NCBI RefSeq assembly: GCF_024808255.1
Contig: NZ_JANTYS010000008.1
Coordinates: 1 to 64,000, forward strand
From: Mucilaginibacter dorajii
GTDB taxonomy: Bacteria > Bacteroidota > Bacteroidia > Sphingobacteriales > Sphingobacteriaceae
Reading direction: 5' to 3'
Length of the DNA stretch: 64,000 nucleotides
Shown here: positions 51,423 through 60,723 of the stretch, piece by piece
How positions within the stretch are numbered: position 1 is the first letter of the stretch
Layout: each line of letters starts with the position of its first letter
Translations under genes and position numbers: made by a program
Notes under the pieces: model-generated
What the model was told of the DNA's origin: nothing
Databases searched by the model: none
Seen by the model: only the letters and a program-made list of their open reading frames with translations

Positions 51423-52805
51423 ATGACCACTTTAATCATCATATGTATTTTACCAATAGTGCTGCTTTATCTTGGCTTGTACAAGGCTAATAAAGCACTA
51501 TTACCTGTTACTGTTATCGGCTTAATTGCTGCCCTGGGTTTCGCCATTGCAGAATATAAAACCCCTGACACCGCGGTGCCTATTTATCATGGTATGATGT
51601 TGTTCAACAACTTTTCGGTGGTTTTTTCTTCTATCGCTATTGTTACTACTATCCTGATCCTGCTGTTATCTGGCGGCTATTTTGAAAAGATAAGCAATCA
51701 TGTGGCCGAATATTACGCTATTATGCTGTTCTCGCTGGCCGGTATCATTGTAATGGTTTCTTATTATAACCTTACCATGATGTTTATCGGCATCGAAATC
51801 ATGTCGGTAAGTTTATACATCCTGGCCGGCATCAAGAAAAGTGATTTCGCTTCAAACGAAGCTGCTTTAAAATATTTTTTGATGGGTGCTTTTTCAACAG
51901 GATTCCTGCTGTTTGGTATCACGTTAATTTACGGCTCAACAGGTTCATTCAGCTTGGAAGTTATCCGTGACTGGGTTGTTGCCCATCCGCATATCGACCC
52001 GATGTTTTACACTGGTATTGGGTTAATCATTGTAGGTTTATGTTTTAAGGTTGGCGCCGCCCCGTTCCACTTCTGGACACCGGATGTGTATGAAGGTTCT
52101 CCTACGCTGATCACAGCCTTCATGTCAACAGTAGTAAAAACTGCTGGCTTTGCAGCTTTCCTTCGCTTATTCTCGGCTTGTTTCGCGCCGCTTTCAGATT
52201 TCTGGGCACCGATACTATTGGTGATCACGGTGGCAACGTTGTTTATCGGTAACATCACCGCGCTATATCAGCAAAGCTTTAAACGGATGCTGGCTTTCTC
52301 CAGTATCTCACATGCAGGCTACCTGTTATTCGCTATAGTAGCGTTAGGTTCGGCATCTGCAAACTCGGTATTCATTTATGCTACCGCTTACTCTGTAGCA
52401 TCGATCATTGCTTTTGGAGGTCTGATATTGGTACAGCAACAAAGCGGCAACGATAGTTTTGAAAGCTTTAATGGTCTTGCTAAAAAGAACCCTTTCCTGG
52501 CATTGGTATTAACCGTATCTATGCTTTCATTAGCAGGTATCCCGTTAACGGCAGGTTTTATCGGTAAGTTTTTCATGTTTACAGGGGCTTTAAGCAGGTA
52601 CCAGTTCTGGCTGGTTATTATAGCGGTTATTAATGCTATCATCAGTATCTTTTACTATTTCAGGGTTATTGTGGCCATGTATTTCCGTAGTGCCGAGCGG
52701 ACTGAACTGGTTGTACCGGCCTATTATAAGGTGGTGTTTGCCATCAGCGCGTTGGCTACTATCATCATTGGCATTTATCCCGATTTTATCTCACGGTTCA
52801 TTTAA
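51423..52805 (+). CDS. nuoN: NADH-quinone oxidoreductase subunit N
   Basis: 460-aa antiporter-like subunit and the last gene of the nuo cluster. Seen: GIEIMSVSLYILAGIKKSD (in part: GIEIMSVSLYILAG), LKYFLMGAFSTGFLLFG, KVGAAPFHFWTPDVYEGSPT, MLAFSSISHAGYL and LAGIPLTAGFIGKFFMF. All are typical. Confidence 0.96.
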   Translation: MTTLIIICILPIVLLYLGLYKANKALLPVTVIGLIAALGFAIAEYKTPDTAVPIYHGMMLFNNFSVVFSSIAIVTTILILLLSGGYFEKISNHVAEYYAIMLFSLAGIIVMVSYYNLTMMFIGIEIMSVSLYILAGIKKSDFASNEAALKYFLMGAFSTGFLLFGITLIYGSTGSFSLEVIRDWVVAHPHIDPMFYTGIGLIIVGLCFKVGAAPFHFWTPDVYEGSPTLITAFMSTVVKTAGFAAFLRLFSACFAPLSDFWAPILLVITVATLFIGNITALYQQSFKRMLAFSSISHAGYLLFAIVALGSASANSVFIYATAYSVASIIAFGGLILVQQQSGNDSFESFNGLAKKNPFLALVLTVSMLSLAGIPLTAGFIGKFFMFTGALSRYQFWLVIIAVINAIISIFYYFRVIVAMYFRSAERTELVVPAYYKVVFAISALATIIIGIYPDFISRFI

Positions 52806-52860
52806 TAATAACTGTGTACTGCAAATTGATTTAATATTTGTAGTTTTACAGATATAGTGA

Positions 52861-53502
52861 ATGGAAAGTTTTTGGGATTACCTTCAAAATTTAACGGACG
52901 CTCAATCCATCATAAGCAGGGGAGGTTTTTATCTCTTGCTTGTTGTTGTTTTTGCTGAAACCGGGTTGTTTTTTGGTTTTTTTTTACCAGGAGACTATTT
53001 GCTTTTCATGGCAGGTTTGCTATGTTCTGCAGGTAAGGTTGATGTATCCATATCTACATTGGTGTTATCGCTCATTGCAGCTGGCATATTAGGGAATTTT
53101 ACGGGATATTGGTTTGGCTACCGAACGGGACCGGTGCTATTTAACAGGAACGATTCGCTGTTCTTTAAAAAAAGATATGTGGTATTGGCCAGCGAATTTT
53201 ACAACAAGCACGGCGGCATGGCCCTTATTTTAGGTAGATTTTTCCCGATAGTTAGAACATTTGCTCCTATATTTGCAGGTGTTGTAAAGGTTGACATTAA
53301 AAAATTTGGTTTATATAACCTGATAGGCAGTGTAACCTGGGTTTGCACCTTTACTTTAGGGGGCTTTTTTTTAGGGAAAAGGTTTCCGCAATTAAAGGAT
53401 TATATGCAATACATTGTGTTGGGGTTGATAGTAGTTACTACTATCCCGCTTGTTGTGGCTTATATCCGCCGCAAAATAGCAGAGAATAAAGAGACAGTAT
53501 AA
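52861..53502 (+). CDS. DedA family (SNARE-associated) membrane protein
   Basis: 213 aa, inner membrane. Seen: FAETGLFFGFFLPGDYLLFMAG (in part: ETGLFFGFFLPGDYLL), GNFTGYWFGYRTG, FYNKHGGMALILGRFFPIVRTFAPIFAG (in part: LGRFFPIVRTFAPIFAG), matching the DedA pattern with F/YxxR and G-rich re-entrant loops. The family acts in membrane lipid (undecaprenyl phosphate or phospholipid) flipping and proton-dependent homeostasis; the exact substrate is unknown. It is co-directional with ppa, 20 bases ahead of it. Confidence 0.9.
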   Translation: MESFWDYLQNLTDAQSIISRGGFYLLLVVVFAETGLFFGFFLPGDYLLFMAGLLCSAGKVDVSISTLVLSLIAAGILGNFTGYWFGYRTGPVLFNRNDSLFFKKRYVVLASEFYNKHGGMALILGRFFPIVRTFAPIFAGVVKVDIKKFGLYNLIGSVTWVCTFTLGGFFLGKRFPQLKDYMQYIVLGLIVVTTIPLVVAYIRRKIAENKETV

Positions 53503-53522
53503 AATAAAATATATAGATACCG

Positions 53523-54068
53523 ATGAGTACACAGCATCCATGGCACCAGGTTTCACCTGGTGAAAACATTCCTGAAATTGTTAACGCTATTATAGAAATA
53601 CCTAAAGGCTCAAAAGCCAAATATGAAATTGATAAAGAATCTGGTTTATTGAAGTTAGACCGTGTTTTATTTTCTTCGGTAATGTATCCGGCTAATTACG
53701 GCTTTATTCCGCAAACTTATTGCGATGATAAGGATCCGTTGGATATATTGGTGCTTTGTTCAATTGACGTTTTCCCGATGTCGATCATCGAGGCCAAAGT
53801 TGTTGGCGTAATGCACATGGTTGATAATGGCGAGCAGGATGACAAGATCATCGCGGTAGCAAAAAATGACATGTCGGTAAACTACATTAACGATTTGAAT
53901 GAATTGCCGCCACATGCCATGACCGAAATTGTGCGTTTCTTTAAAGATTACAAAAAACTGGAAGGCAAAAACGTAACCATCGAACATTTATTAGGTGTAC
54001 GTTACGCCCATAAAGTAATAAATGAGAGTTTGGAATTGTATAAAGCTACATTTCCTGATCACCAATAA
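53523..54068 (+). CDS. ppa: inorganic pyrophosphatase
   Basis: Soluble family I pyrophosphatase, 181 aa. Seen: [22 protein letters not shown] (in part: [16 protein letters not shown]), [23 protein letters not shown] (in part: [18 protein letters not shown], with metal-binding Asp) and [12 protein letters not shown]. All active-site residues that I can recognise are present. It hydrolyses PPi in the cytoplasm. It is followed by a transporter gene 7 bases later. Confidence 0.95.
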   Translation: MSTQHPWHQVSPGENIPEIVNAIIEIPKGSKAKYEIDKESGLLKLDRVLFSSVMYPANYGFIPQTYCDDKDPLDILVLCSIDVFPMSIIEAKVVGVMHMVDNGEQDDKIIAVAKNDMSVNYINDLNELPPHAMTEIVRFFKDYKKLEGKNVTIEHLLGVRYAHKVINESLELYKATFPDHQ

Positions 54069-54075
54069 TTAATTG

Positions 54076-55416
54076 ATGGACCCCGCGCATTACGAAATAA
54101 GTACCTTTTATTTAATTGCAACCGTTTTTTTGGTTTTGCTGAACGGCTTTTTTGTAGCCGCAGAGTTTGCCATGGTGAGGGTTAGAGGTTCGCAAATAGA
54201 AATAAAAGCCAAAGGCGGCAGCGGTGTCGCTAAAGTTGCGCGCGGAATACTGCATAATCTTGATGGCTACCTGGCTGCTACGCAGCTGGGTATTACCATT
54301 GCTTCACTTGCCCTTGGTGTGGTGGGCGAAGAAGTTGCCACCAATATTGTTATACGTTCGTTTTTGGCTGTTGGTATAACACTTTCAAGTGGCTTTATCA
54401 CAGCCAGCCATATTTTAGCTTTTACTTTTATCACCGTGTTGCACATTGTTTTTGGCGAGTTAGCTCCCAAATCAATAGCCATCCAAAAGTCGGTACGTAC
54501 GGTGTTGGCAATCTCGCTTCCACTCAGGTTTTTCTTCGTGTTTTTTAAACCGCTGATTTGGGTATTAAACGGCTTCGCTAATTTTATTTTAAAGCTTTTG
54601 GGAATTAACACCTTAGAGGGCGGCGAAGCTCATCACAGTTCCGAAGAGTTACAATACCTGCTTGAACAGGGTAAAGAATCGGGCGCTTTGGATTCAAACG
54701 AGCATGAGTTGATCCAAAATGTATTTGACTTTAATGAACGTGTGGTAAAAAATATCATGGTGCCACGTACCAAGATCTCGGGTATCGATATTTCATCAAC
54801 CAAACAAGAGTTGCTGGATATGATCATTGACGAAGGCTACTCACGTATGCCTGTTTTTGACGATGTAATAGATAAGATCATCGGCATTGTGCATGCTAAG
54901 GACATTTTGCCGCTGCTGGCCCGTAACGAAGAGATCGTACTTAAAAACATTATCCGCAAACCGTATTTTATCCCCGAAACCAAAAAGATCAACGATCTGA
55001 TGGCCGAATTGCAGCAAAAGCGCATCCAGATAGCCATTGTATTGGATGAGTTTGGCGGTACCGCCGGTATGGTTACCCTGGAAGATATTGTGGAAGAATT
55101 GGTAGGCGAGATCCAGGATGAATACGACGAGGAAAAACCAATTGTAGAGAAGGTGAACGAACGCGAGTTTATTGTAAACGCGCTGGCTCCAATTTACGAT
55201 GTAAATGAATATCTGCCCCATGACCTGCCCGAAGACGGTGACTTTGATACCGTAAGCGGTTGGCTTGGCCATATCTTTGGTAAAATTCCTGATGTTGGCG
55301 AGCAAAAAGAATCAAATGGCTACAACATTACCGTTTTACGGAAATCAGATCAGAACATCGAATCTGTTAAATTAGAATTGCTGATAAATGAAGAAGATGC
55401 TGTAGATTTACACTAA
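54076..55416 (+). CDS. CNNM/CorC-family transporter (hemolysin family)
   Basis: 446 aa from the ATG at 54076 (a TTG directly before it is unlikely). An N-terminal DUF21/CNNM membrane domain with about 3-4 helices (NGFFVAAEFAMVRVRGSQIE; QLGITIASLALG), then two CBS domains (VPRTKISGIDI; MPVFDDVIDKIIGIVHAKD; QIAIVLDEFGGTAGMVTLEDIVEELVGEIQDEYD) and a C-terminal CorC_HlyC domain. Members are linked to Mg2+/Co2+ efflux or resistance; not a toxin. The ATG follows 7 bases after ppa. Confidence 0.9.
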   Translation: MDPAHYEISTFYLIATVFLVLLNGFFVAAEFAMVRVRGSQIEIKAKGGSGVAKVARGILHNLDGYLAATQLGITIASLALGVVGEEVATNIVIRSFLAVGITLSSGFITASHILAFTFITVLHIVFGELAPKSIAIQKSVRTVLAISLPLRFFFVFFKPLIWVLNGFANFILKLLGINTLEGGEAHHSSEELQYLLEQGKESGALDSNEHELIQNVFDFNERVVKNIMVPRTKISGIDISSTKQELLDMIIDEGYSRMPVFDDVIDKIIGIVHAKDILPLLARNEEIVLKNIIRKPYFIPETKKINDLMAELQQKRIQIAIVLDEFGGTAGMVTLEDIVEELVGEIQDEYDEEKPIVEKVNEREFIVNALAPIYDVNEYLPHDLPEDGDFDTVSGWLGHIFGKIPDVGEQKESNGYNITVLRKSDQNIESVKLELLINEEDAVDLH

Positions 55417-55427
55417 TCTGCTTTGCC

Positions 55428-56138
55428 ATGCATCTATTTTATACACCAGATCTTCAGCCCACGCATCCCCAATACTTTTTGAGCGAAGAAGAGAGTAAAC
55501 ACGCTATTCGTGTATTACGGTTGGAGGTTGGTGATGAAGTACAATTAATAGATGGCAGAGGAGGGTTTTACAATGCGGCGATTCACGATGCGCACCCCAA
55601 GCGTACTATTCTTAACATCACATCGGTTACGCCCCAATTTAATAAACGTAACCACTACCTACATATCGCGGTAGCACCCACAAAAAATATTGAACGCCTG
55701 GAGTGGTTTTTAGAAAAAGCCACAGAAATAGGTATCGATGAAGTTTCGCTGATTATTACCCAACGATCCGAACGTAAAGAAGCCAAGGTTGACAGGTTGA
55801 ATAAGATCATCACCGCGGCTATTAAACAATCCCTGAAAGCATACCATCCTGTTTTAAATGATGCGGTTAAACTTAACCAGTTACTGACAGCGCCGTTTGA
55901 TGGGCAAAAATTTATAGCACATTGCGAGCCTGGCGAAAAATTAGATCTACGGAAGGAAATAAACGCCGGCGGCAGCTATTTAATATTGATAGGACCTGAA
56001 GGTGATTTTTCGCCGGCCGAGATTGAGCTTGCTTTAGAAAGTGGTTTTAAACCCATAACTTTAGGCGAGGCCCGGCTGCGTACCGAGACTGCCGCGTTGG
56101 AGGCCTGCTTTGAAGTTAATTTTTTGAATCGCCTATGA
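55428..56138 (+). CDS. rsmE: 16S rRNA m3U1498 methyltransferase
   Basis: 236 aa SPOUT methyltransferase that methylates U1498 of 16S rRNA (E. coli numbering). The N-terminal PUA-like domain (residues 1-70, EESKHAIRVLRLEVGDEVQLIDGRGG in part) precedes the knot domain: LIGPEGDFSPAEIE (SAM loop), then TLGEARLRTETAALEA (knot). The family motifs are intact. Overlaps the next gene by 4 bases (ATGA). Confidence 0.94.
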   Translation: MHLFYTPDLQPTHPQYFLSEEESKHAIRVLRLEVGDEVQLIDGRGGFYNAAIHDAHPKRTILNITSVTPQFNKRNHYLHIAVAPTKNIERLEWFLEKATEIGIDEVSLIITQRSERKEAKVDRLNKIITAAIKQSLKAYHPVLNDAVKLNQLLTAPFDGQKFIAHCEPGEKLDLRKEINAGGSYLILIGPEGDFSPAEIELALESGFKPITLGEARLRTETAALEACFEVNFLNRL

Positions 56139-56797
56139 GTAAATTCAGGTGCATATTATCCGCATTTGCTTTCATTATGTTGATGAGCGGTTTTAGCGCG
56201 CCATCGTACAAAATAGCACGACTTAAATATGCAGGTGGTGGCGATTGGTATGGCGACCGTACTGCTTTAACCAACCTAATAAAGTTTTGCAACGAAAACC
56301 TTAAAACCAATTTTGATGCCGATGACGATGTAGTGGAAGTTGGCAGCGCATCGCTGTTTAATTACCCCTTTGTTTTTATGACAGGGCACGGCAATGTGAT
56401 CTTTAGCGACCAGGAAGCCCGTAACCTGCGTAAATACCTCACCAGCGGCGGCTTTTTGCATATCGACGATAATTATGGCCTGGATAAATTTATAAGGCCG
56501 CAAATGAAAAAAGTTTTCCCCGAACTTGAGTTTGTTGAGTTGCCGCTCAATCATCCCATTTATCACCAAAAATATAGCTTCCCTAATGGCTTGCCTAAAG
56601 TACACGAGCACGATGGTACACGTGCGCAAGGATTCGGCCTTATCTACAAAGGCAGGCTGGTGTGTTTTTACGACTATGAGTGCGATTTGGGCAACGGCTG
56701 GGAAGATTATGGCACCTACGCCGGCGACACCCAGGAAACCCGTCTTAAAGCGCTAAAAATGGGTGCAAACATGATCCAGTATGTGTTTACACAATAA
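56135..56797 (+). CDS. DUF4159 protein
   Basis: 220 aa. The N-terminus (FAFIMLMSGFSAPSY) is hydrophobic and can act as a signal peptide or anchor. The rest matches DUF4159: RLKYAGGGDWYGDRTALTNL (in part), FNYPFVFMTGHGNVIFSDQE, LRKYLTSGGFLHIDDNYG, and CFYDYECDLGNGWEDYGTYA. The fold resembles a flavodoxin-like or glutamine-amidotransferase-like domain of unknown function. It overlaps rsmE by 4 bases, so the two are probably co-translated. Confidence 0.85.
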   Translation: MSKFRCILSAFAFIMLMSGFSAPSYKIARLKYAGGGDWYGDRTALTNLIKFCNENLKTNFDADDDVVEVGSASLFNYPFVFMTGHGNVIFSDQEARNLRKYLTSGGFLHIDDNYGLDKFIRPQMKKVFPELEFVELPLNHPIYHQKYSFPNGLPKVHEHDGTRAQGFGLIYKGRLVCFYDYECDLGNGWEDYGTYAGDTQETRLKALKMGANMIQYVFTQ

Positions 56798-56991
56798 TTG
56801 TTTTTTGCTTAACTATTTTCAGTAACTTTTTTTAAAAAATACAGTATCTATAAAAAATATAGATATTATGATTGCTGCGAATGGGTTTGCATTTTGCCTA
56901 AAAGATTAATAACTTTAAAGTATACTACTTTACAGCGGGTTACGCTTATTTCATTGTACTCAAATCACATCACCTAAAAGGCATTACTATT

Positions 56992-57489
56992 ATGTACCAG
57001 TTAAAAGTAAACGACCAATACGATTTTGAGTTTGAAAGAAGCGCCGATAATCTGCTGCTCAATAAAACTACGGTACACGCTGATATCAGGCATATTGGCG
57101 GTAGTATTTATCATATTATTGAAGGCAACCAATCCTATAACCTTGACGTAGTATCTTTTAACCGGGCCCAAAAGACTGCCGAAATTAAGGTGAACGCCAA
57201 CACCTATACTATTACTGCCAAAGACCAATTTGATGTTTTATTAGATAAACTTGGCCTAAGTAATTTAAACAATACCAGGATAAGTGAAATTAAAGCGCCT
57301 ATGCCAGGTATGGTGCTCAAAGTTTTTGTCATTGAAGGCCAGGAGGTAAAAAAGGGAGATAACCTTTTTGTATTAGAGGCCATGAAGATGGAAAATATTA
57401 TCAAATCACCGGCTGATGTGGTCATCAAAAACATAAAGATCAAGGCGGGTGAAAAGGTAGAAAAGGGGCAAATACTGATGATGTTTTAG
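56992..57489 (+). CDS. biotin/lipoyl-attachment domain protein (biotin carboxyl carrier-like)
   Basis: 165 aa. The C-terminal domain (about 95-165) carries the biotinylation motif EAMKMEN, preceded by APMPGMVLKVFV. The N-terminal 90 residues are beta-rich (YQLKVNDQYDFEFERS). Such proteins act as biotin carriers for acyl-CoA carboxylases; here the carboxylase genes are not adjacent, so the partner is unknown. The domain is as in methylmalonyl- or propionyl-CoA carboxylase carriers of Bacteroidota. Confidence 0.86.
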   Translation: MYQLKVNDQYDFEFERSADNLLLNKTTVHADIRHIGGSIYHIIEGNQSYNLDVVSFNRAQKTAEIKVNANTYTITAKDQFDVLLDKLGLSNLNNTRISEIKAPMPGMVLKVFVIEGQEVKKGDNLFVLEAMKMENIIKSPADVVIKNIKIKAGEKVEKGQILMMF

Positions 57490-57618
57490 GTAAAAATTTT
57501 ACCAGCGCATATAATATTCATGTTTTATTTACAATAAAGTCGACAAATTTTCACTGTATATATTGTTTTGTTGCCTTTTTGTTAATAACTTACTTTTTTT
57601 AATTAACTTTTTAACTTT

Positions 57619-60600
57619 ATGAAGAAAAATCTACTAACAATTTTGTTGTTATTTTCCTGCATTTCATTCGTTTTTGCACAAAACCGGGTTATTACAGGTA
57701 AAGTAACAGATCAAAAAGATGGGTCACCCTTACCTGGGGTAAGCGTAACCGTGAAAGGTACCAATACCGGTACGCAAACCGATGTTGCAGGATCTTATAG
57801 CATAACCGTACCCGCTACCGCAAAGGTATTGGTTTTTAGATATGTGGGATTTAAGCCAGCCGAACTTCCTATCGGAGGAAAAACGCTGAGCACACAATTA
57901 GAGCAGGATTCAAAACAGCTTACCGAGGTAGTGGTAGTAGGTTACGGATCGCAAAAAAGGCAGTCTATAACAGGTTCTATCACATCGGTGTCTGCAAGGG
58001 AAATTCAAAACACGCCTGTAACTACATTGGAGCAAGCTATGCAAGGTAAAGCTGCCGGTGTAAACATCCAGGCAAATAATGGTAAGCTTGGGCAGGGCAT
58101 AAAAATAAGCGTTCGCGGTACAGCGTCGCTCACCGCCGGCACCAATCCGCTTGTTGTGGTTGACGGTGTGGTTATCAATAGCGGCGACTTGTCCAGTACA
58201 TCTGCAGCTACCGATCCATTAGCCGATATCAACTTTAATGATGTAGAATCTGTAGATATATTAAAGGATGCTTCTGCCGCCGCTATATATGGTGCAAGGG
58301 CCGGTAACGGTGTGCTTTTGATCACTACAAAGAAAGGAAAGAATGGCGATGCAAAAGTTAACCTTAACGCCCAGTGGGGTAATAGTAATCCGGCACGTCA
58401 CCGCGAGTTCCTGAATACAGCCCAATGGCTTAAAATAGAAGAGAGAGCTGGTGTAGGTGCCGCAAAACAAGACTATGCAGCTGGCCTTTATGATACAATG
58501 GCCGATGCGCTTGCCGATTATAAATCATATGTAGAAGGAAAGTTTACAGCATACTCTGCCGGAAGTACCGATTGGACTAAAACTAACACTAATTGGGAAA
58601 AAGAAGCTTTTCAGAGTGCTCCGCAAGCACAGTATGATTTAAATATTTCTGGCGGTAACGATAAAACCAAATATTATATAAGCGGTCAGTACCTTGATCA
58701 AACGGGTATGTTAAAGGGCAATAATTTTAAGAGGATGTCTGGCAGGATCAATCTTGATTCAAAAGTTTTTACAAACTTTGATGTAGGCATGAACCTTACG
58801 TTCAACCACTCGCTAAATAAACGTGTTGATAACGACGATTCATTTGGTACGCCGCTTCAAATTGTAGCGCTTTCGCCGGTAACACCGGTTATTGACCCGC
58901 GCACAGGTTTGTTAAGTGGTAGCTTGCCAGGTTCGGCCAGTAGCTACCCGGTTTATTTTAATCCTTTGCTAAATGTTGATAACGCATATTACCATACAAA
59001 CGTTTACAGAACTTTAGGTAATATATATGCAAACTGGCAAATCATAAAACATTTAACCTTCCGCTCGGAGTTTGGTGTTGATCAAACAAACCAAAATGAG
59101 GATAGTTATTCTGGCCGTTTGGTATTCAGGAACACCAGCCAGCCAAACGGTACAGGTGAAAACACCAATACGACCATAGTTCATTATACTGTAAATAACT
59201 ATTTTACTTATAAAAACGCTTTCGGAAACGATCATACATTGGATGCAACATTAGGTACCAGCTATGAGTACAACCATTACATGGGCAATGATATCCAGGG
59301 ACAACAGTTTCCGTCAGATTCGTATAAACAGATAATTGACGCTGCTGTTAAATCGGGTGGTTATTCATCTCAAACAGAGTATTCTTTTGTATCTTATTTT
59401 GCAAGGGCAAACTATGCTTACAAAAGTAAATACCTGTTATCTGTAAGCGGCCGTACTGATGCGTCTTCGAGATTTGGGGCAAATAACCGATATGGTTTTT
59501 TCCCTGCGGGATCAGTAGGATGGGTGTTGAGTGAAGAAGACTTTTTGAAAAATTCAAACCTGGTAAGTAATTTGAAGGTTAAAGCCAGTTACGGTTTAAT
59601 TGGTAATGCCGAAATTTCTAACTACGCGGCCTTAGGTTTGTTTTACGGCGATGCCGGCTACAACGGCGTACCGGGACAACGCTTTTATCAGTTAGCTAAC
59701 CCCAATTTGAAATGGGAAAAAACGGCACAGCTTGATATCGGTTTTGAAGTAGGGTTCTTTAATAACCGGTTAACAGCCGGCTTTGATTACTATAAAAAGA
59801 ATACCCGCGATTTATTGCTTGATGTAAACGTTCCGCAAAGTTTGGGTATTGCTACGCAAACTCAAAATCTGGGCAAATTGTATAATCAGGGTTTTGATGG
59901 TAGTATCTCATCAGACAACTTTGTAGGCAAATTTAAATGGTCAACTTCATTCAATATCGCTTACAACAAAAACCTGGTTACTTACTTAAACGGGCAGGTA
60001 ATTACAAAAAATAACATCAACTACACCCGCGAAGGCCAGCCAATTGGTGAGTTTTATATGCCCGAATATGCAGGTGTTGACCCGGCCAATGGCGATGCAT
60101 TGTACTATTTAAATACAAAAGGTACCGATGGGAAGTTAGATCGTACCAAAACTAATGACTACAACAAGGCTCAAAGCATCAACGCGGGTAATCCAACACC
60201 TCCCTGGAATGGCGGTATTACTAACACCTTCTCTTATAAGGGCTTTGATCTTTCATTTACATTTCAAGGTGCATTTGGTTATAAGGTATTTAACAGCGGT
60301 GGCCAATACATGAGTGCCAACGCAAGTAACGGATTTGACAACCAAACTGTTGATCAAATGAGTTACTGGGATAAACCTGGTGATATCACCAATGTGCCCG
60401 AGCCCCGTTTATTTTATGCCAACGGAACAAGTACCTCAACCCGTTATTTATCTGGTGCATCATATGTCAGGTTAAAAACGGCTTCTTTAGGTTATAATAT
60501 TCCTAAGGATGTTTTAGCTAAAATTAAATTAGATAGGGCGCGCGTGTTTGTAAACGCTTATAACCTTTTCCTGATAACCAAATACAAAGGGTGGGACCCG

Positions 60601-60705
60601 GAAGTTAATTCGGATTACCAGGCAAGTAATTATAACCTGAGCGTTGATTTTTACTCGGCTCCGCAACCCCGTACAATTACTTTTGGCGTAAACATTGGAT
60701 TGTAA
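57619..60705 (+). CDS. SusC/RagA-type TonB-linked outer-membrane protein
   Basis: 1028 aa. Signal peptide 1-20 (FSCISFVFA-Q). A CarboxypepD_reg-like domain at about 22-110 (ITGKVTDQKDGSPLPGVSVTV in part; NTGTQTDVAGSYSITVPA). A plug domain from about 115 with LTEVVVVGYGSQKRQSITGS (TonB-box region) and NPLVVVDGVVINSGD, then GARAGNGVLLITTKKGK. The barrel runs to FGVNIGL at the C-terminus. It imports bulky nutrients (glycans, peptides) with its partner SusD, energised by TonB-ExbB-ExbD. Followed by the SusD gene after 18 bases. No glycosidase gene is nearby, so the substrate is unknown. Confidence 0.95.
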   Translation: MKKNLLTILLLFSCISFVFAQNRVITGKVTDQKDGSPLPGVSVTVKGTNTGTQTDVAGSYSITVPATAKVLVFRYVGFKPAELPIGGKTLSTQLEQDSKQLTEVVVVGYGSQKRQSITGSITSVSAREIQNTPVTTLEQAMQGKAAGVNIQANNGKLGQGIKISVRGTASLTAGTNPLVVVDGVVINSGDLSSTSAATDPLADINFNDVESVDILKDASAAAIYGARAGNGVLLITTKKGKNGDAKVNLNAQWGNSNPARHREFLNTAQWLKIEERAGVGAAKQDYAAGLYDTMADALADYKSYVEGKFTAYSAGSTDWTKTNTNWEKEAFQSAPQAQYDLNISGGNDKTKYYISGQYLDQTGMLKGNNFKRMSGRINLDSKVFTNFDVGMNLTFNHSLNKRVDNDDSFGTPLQIVALSPVTPVIDPRTGLLSGSLPGSASSYPVYFNPLLNVDNAYYHTNVYRTLGNIYANWQIIKHLTFRSEFGVDQTNQNEDSYSGRLVFRNTSQPNGTGENTNTTIVHYTVNNYFTYKNAFGNDHTLDATLGTSYEYNHYMGNDIQGQQFPSDSYKQIIDAAVKSGGYSSQTEYSFVSYFARANYAYKSKYLLSVSGRTDASSRFGANNRYGFFPAGSVGWVLSEEDFLKNSNLVSNLKVKASYGLIGNAEISNYAALGLFYGDAGYNGVPGQRFYQLANPNLKWEKTAQLDIGFEVGFFNNRLTAGFDYYKKNTRDLLLDVNVPQSLGIATQTQNLGKLYNQGFDGSISSDNFVGKFKWSTSFNIAYNKNLVTYLNGQVITKNNINYTREGQPIGEFYMPEYAGVDPANGDALYYLNTKGTDGKLDRTKTNDYNKAQSINAGNPTPPWNGGITNTFSYKGFDLSFTFQGAFGYKVFNSGGQYMSANASNGFDNQTVDQMSYWDKPGDITNVPEPRLFYANGTSTSTRYLSGASYVRLKTASLGYNIPKDVLAKIKLDRARVFVNAYNLFLITKYKGWDPEVNSDYQASNYNLSVDFYSAPQPRTITFGVNIGL

Positions 60706-60723
60706 TTATTAATACTTACAGAG

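Noticed and set aside
54076..55416. Hemolysin toxin
   Set aside because: The hemolysin label of this family is historical; DUF21, CBS and CorC_HlyC domains point to ion transport.
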